Assembly: GCA_049323835.1 (NCBI GenBank)
Contig: JBMOOJ010000107.1
Span: 1-7,951 of the forward strand
From: SG-bin9 sp049323835
GTDB lineage: Bacteria; Pseudomonadota; Alphaproteobacteria; Rhizobiales; Xanthobacteraceae
DNA length: 7,951 nucleotides
Reading direction: 5' to 3'
The notes below the pieces were generated by a model. That model was not told the origin of the DNA, did not search any database, and worked only from the letters and a program-made list of their open reading frames with translations. This document shows, in pieces, positions 6,726 to 7,951 of this stretch (within the stretch, counting starts at the first letter, position 1; every line of letters begins with the position of its first letter). The position numbers and the translations under genes were made by a program.

Positions 6726-7676
6726 TTATGATCTTGCGGGATGCACGAGCGATTTCGCGATCATGCAGTGAATGCCCTTCGAGCCGTTGACGGTTTGCGT
6801 CACGCGCAGGTCGGCGGCAAGGCTGCAGAACATGTAGGCGTCGTCGCGCGACAGGCCGCCTTTTTCACCGAGCAGGACGATCATGTCGCGCAGCGCCCGC
6901 ACGGCGCACTGATCGAGATCGGGATCGATCCCCATGGTGATGTAGTGCGTCGGCGTCTCGGCGCGCGGCGCGGTCAGGCTCGCCCCTTTGCGGATATTGA
7001 AGGCGAAGCGGCCTTGCAGCGCGGTTTCGATGGCGGTGACGCACACTTCGCCGTCGCCTTGCACCGCATGGCCGTCGCCGCACGAGAACATCGCGCCTTT
7101 GACGAACACGGGCAGAAAGAGCTTCGCGCCGGTGAGCAGTTCCTTGTTGTCGAGGTTGCCGCCCATCGCGCGTGGAACGAGCGACGAGATGCGGCCCCAT
7201 GACGGCGGCGGCGAGACGCCCATCACCCCGAAGAACGGTGAGAGCGGAAGATCGAAGCCCCATGGCATCCGGCCGGTGTTGCGCCGGAGGTCGAGCGGGA
7301 TGTTGATCTGGCGGCCTTCCGGGAAATCGTCGGGCAGGGTGCCCATCAACGGGCGGATCGCGTTCCATCCCCAGTCCTGCCGCAACTGAATGTCGAGAAT
7401 CTCGATTTCCAGCACGTCGCCCGGCTCAGCGCCGTCGATCGCGATCGGTCCGGTGAGGATGTGGCCCGGCAGTTGCCGCTCGTTGCGATCGTGAATCTCC
7501 TTCATCTCCGGCGGAATGTGGAATTTCGCCGGATCGGGCAGGACGCTGGGGCCGCCGCTGACGGTATCGACCGTGACTTCATCGCCGCTGGCGATGGTGA
7601 GCACAGGCTTGAGCGCTGCTTCGAAGAAGCCCCAATGGCACGTCCCGGAACTGGCGAGAAGGTGGTGGTGCGTCAT
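6726..7676 (-). CDS. Acetamidase/formamidase (FmdA/AmdA) family protein
   Basis: A 316-residue protein of the FmdA_AmdA family, cytosolic hydrolases that release ammonia from formamide, acetamide or related short amides. The N-terminus (HHLLASSGTCHWGFFEA, then ASGDEVTVDTVSGG at 29-42) is the usual family opening. Other signatures are GHILTGPIAIDGAEPGD (71-87) with the following ILDI strand, GGNLDNKELLTGAKLFLPV (172-190), and the dense motif FSCGDGHAVQGDGEV (197-211), the best-known family stretch and probable metal or active-site region. TPTHYITMGI (241-250) and the C-terminal half are also intact, so I see no truncation. ATG 7676 gives the family-typical beginning; an in-frame TTG at 7700 adds eight unconserved residues. 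This ATG overlaps the TGA of a possible 35-codon ORF (ATGA). The ene-reductase follows after 30 bases, indicating co-transcription. Amide substrate cannot be told from sequence. Confidence 0.93.
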   Translation of the reverse strand: MTHHHLLASSGTCHWGFFEAALKPVLTIASGDEVTVDTVSGGPSVLPDPAKFHIPPEMKEIHDRNERQLPGHILTGPIAIDGAEPGDVLEIEILDIQLRQDWGWNAIRPLMGTLPDDFPEGRQINIPLDLRRNTGRMPWGFDLPLSPFFGVMGVSPPPSWGRISSLVPRAMGGNLDNKELLTGAKLFLPVFVKGAMFSCGDGHAVQGDGEVCVTAIETALQGRFAFNIRKGASLTAPRAETPTHYITMGIDPDLDQCAVRALRDMIVLLGEKGGLSRDDAYMFCSLAADLRVTQTVNGSKGIHCMIAKSLVHPARS

Positions 7677-7780
7677 GTGATGCTGCTCGTGACCGGACAA
7701 ACGATGGCCGGGAGCATCACGTCCTCGACGGCGAAAGCAAGGGGTTTCGATGCAACCATGGGGGCGTGCAATGCATGCAT
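7673..7780 (-). CDS. Possible 35-residue leader ORF overlapping the formamidase start (ATGA)
   Basis: On the minus strand ATG 7780 (or ATG 7759, leaving 28 residues) opens a short frame ending in TGA at 7673-7675, which overlaps the formamidase ATG as ATGA. The peptide begins MHALHAPMVASKPLAF and ends in VCPVTSSIT; I recognise no family. Neither ATG has a good Shine-Dalgarno, and an in-frame stop lies upstream beside the GNAT C-terminus. It could serve translational coupling or be a chance ORF. Confidence 0.22.
   Translation of the reverse strand: MHALHAPMVASKPLAFAVEDVMLPAIVCPVTSSIT
7771..7780. repeat. ATGCATGCAT palindrome upstream of the formamidase gene
   Basis: A perfect 10-bp palindrome lies about 95 bases upstream of the formamidase ATG, between it and the GNAT gene. 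It coincides with the first ATG of the possible leader ORF. It could be an operator, but a sequence this short may be fortuitous. Confidence 0.25.
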
Positions 7781-7805
7781 GCCGCCGGCGCGGGCAGTGT
7801 GCGCC

Positions 7806-7951
7806 TTAGGTCTGCAACAACTTCAAGGCAGTGGCGACAGGCAAGAAAAGACTCATCGGACGGCTTGCGAAGCGCGTGAATCCAAAATGCCGGTAGAAGG
7901 CCACAGCGCCTTCGTTCTTCGCGTCGACCAATAGAGCGAACACGGCTGGCT
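7806..7951 (-). CDS. GNAT family N-acetyltransferase, C-terminal fragment (TacT/AtaT toxin-like), continues past the window
   Basis: The minus strand is open from the right edge to TAA at 7806-7808, giving 47 C-terminal residues. They contain the end of a GNAT fold: a strand ALLVDAKNEGAV, the helix motif FYRHFGF with the tyrosine that acts as general acid in many members, then the closing strand and SLFLPVATALKLL. In my recollection the combination of VDAKN..A..FYRHFGF and a terminal LFLP strand is typical of GNAT toxins such as TacT and AtaT, which acetylate aminoacyl-tRNA and are paired with a DUF1778 ribbon-helix-helix antitoxin encoded just upstream. The acetyl-CoA-binding region and any antitoxin gene lie beyond the right edge. 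GNAT membership is secure; the toxin role is inference from a short fragment, and an ordinary acetyltransferase remains possible. It ends 129 bases upstream of the formamidase start on the same strand. Confidence 0.8.
   Translation of the reverse strand, partial: PAVFALLVDAKNEGAVAFYRHFGFTRFASRPMSLFLPVATALKLLQT

Noticed and set aside
7677..7700. TTG at 7700 as the formamidase start
   Set aside because: No Shine-Dalgarno and eight unconserved extra residues; ATG 7676 fits the family.
1..7951. CRISPR array, transposase, tRNA or defence-system genes
   Set aside because: I looked for regularly spaced repeats, terminal inverted repeats, cloverleaf-type sequence and typical effector motifs and saw none; the only hint is the GNAT fragment at the right edge.

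Overview
The window is ordinary-looking, GC-rich, densely coded chromosomal DNA. Uniform codon use, a Tat-exported TRAP solute receptor and an NadQ-type NAD regulator point to an alphaproteobacterium. My best guess is the Bradyrhizobium/Rhodopseudomonas/Afipia group, inferred from remembered protein families, not from a search. I see no rRNA, tRNA, CRISPR, insertion sequence or prophage genes.

Left to right: a truncated minus-strand gene for an NadQ-like NAD regulator (degenerate Nudix domain) is divergent from a plus-strand ABC-F translation-factor ATPase. The ABC-F gene converges on a minus-strand HAD-family hydrolase with a 19-base spacer. A 371-base divergent intergenic region with no convincing gene follows. 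It carries a 12-bp perfect palindrome just ahead of the ribosome binding site of a plus-strand TRAP solute-binding protein resembling TakP (2-oxo acid binding). That gene ends at a hairpin resembling an intrinsic terminator. Next is a plus-strand EamA/DMT-family transporter with a GTG start. Its 3' end overlaps by 16 bases the 3' end of a minus-strand Old Yellow Enzyme (NemA-like ene-reductase). The reductase lies 30 bases downstream of a minus-strand acetamidase/formamidase-family gene, so the two probably form an operon. At the right edge is the C-terminal end of a minus-strand GNAT acetyltransferase whose last residues resemble the TacT/AtaT type of toxin.

These genes do not form one evident pathway. 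The formamidase and ene-reductase are the only clear same-strand, closely spaced pair. The TRAP receptor is an orphan here, with no membrane (Q/M) subunits beside it. I found no convincing undescribed multi-gene system. The points most worth following are the orphan TakP-like receptor and its palindrome, the amidase/ene-reductase pair with a possible short leader ORF, and the GNAT gene whose partner, if any, lies outside the window.
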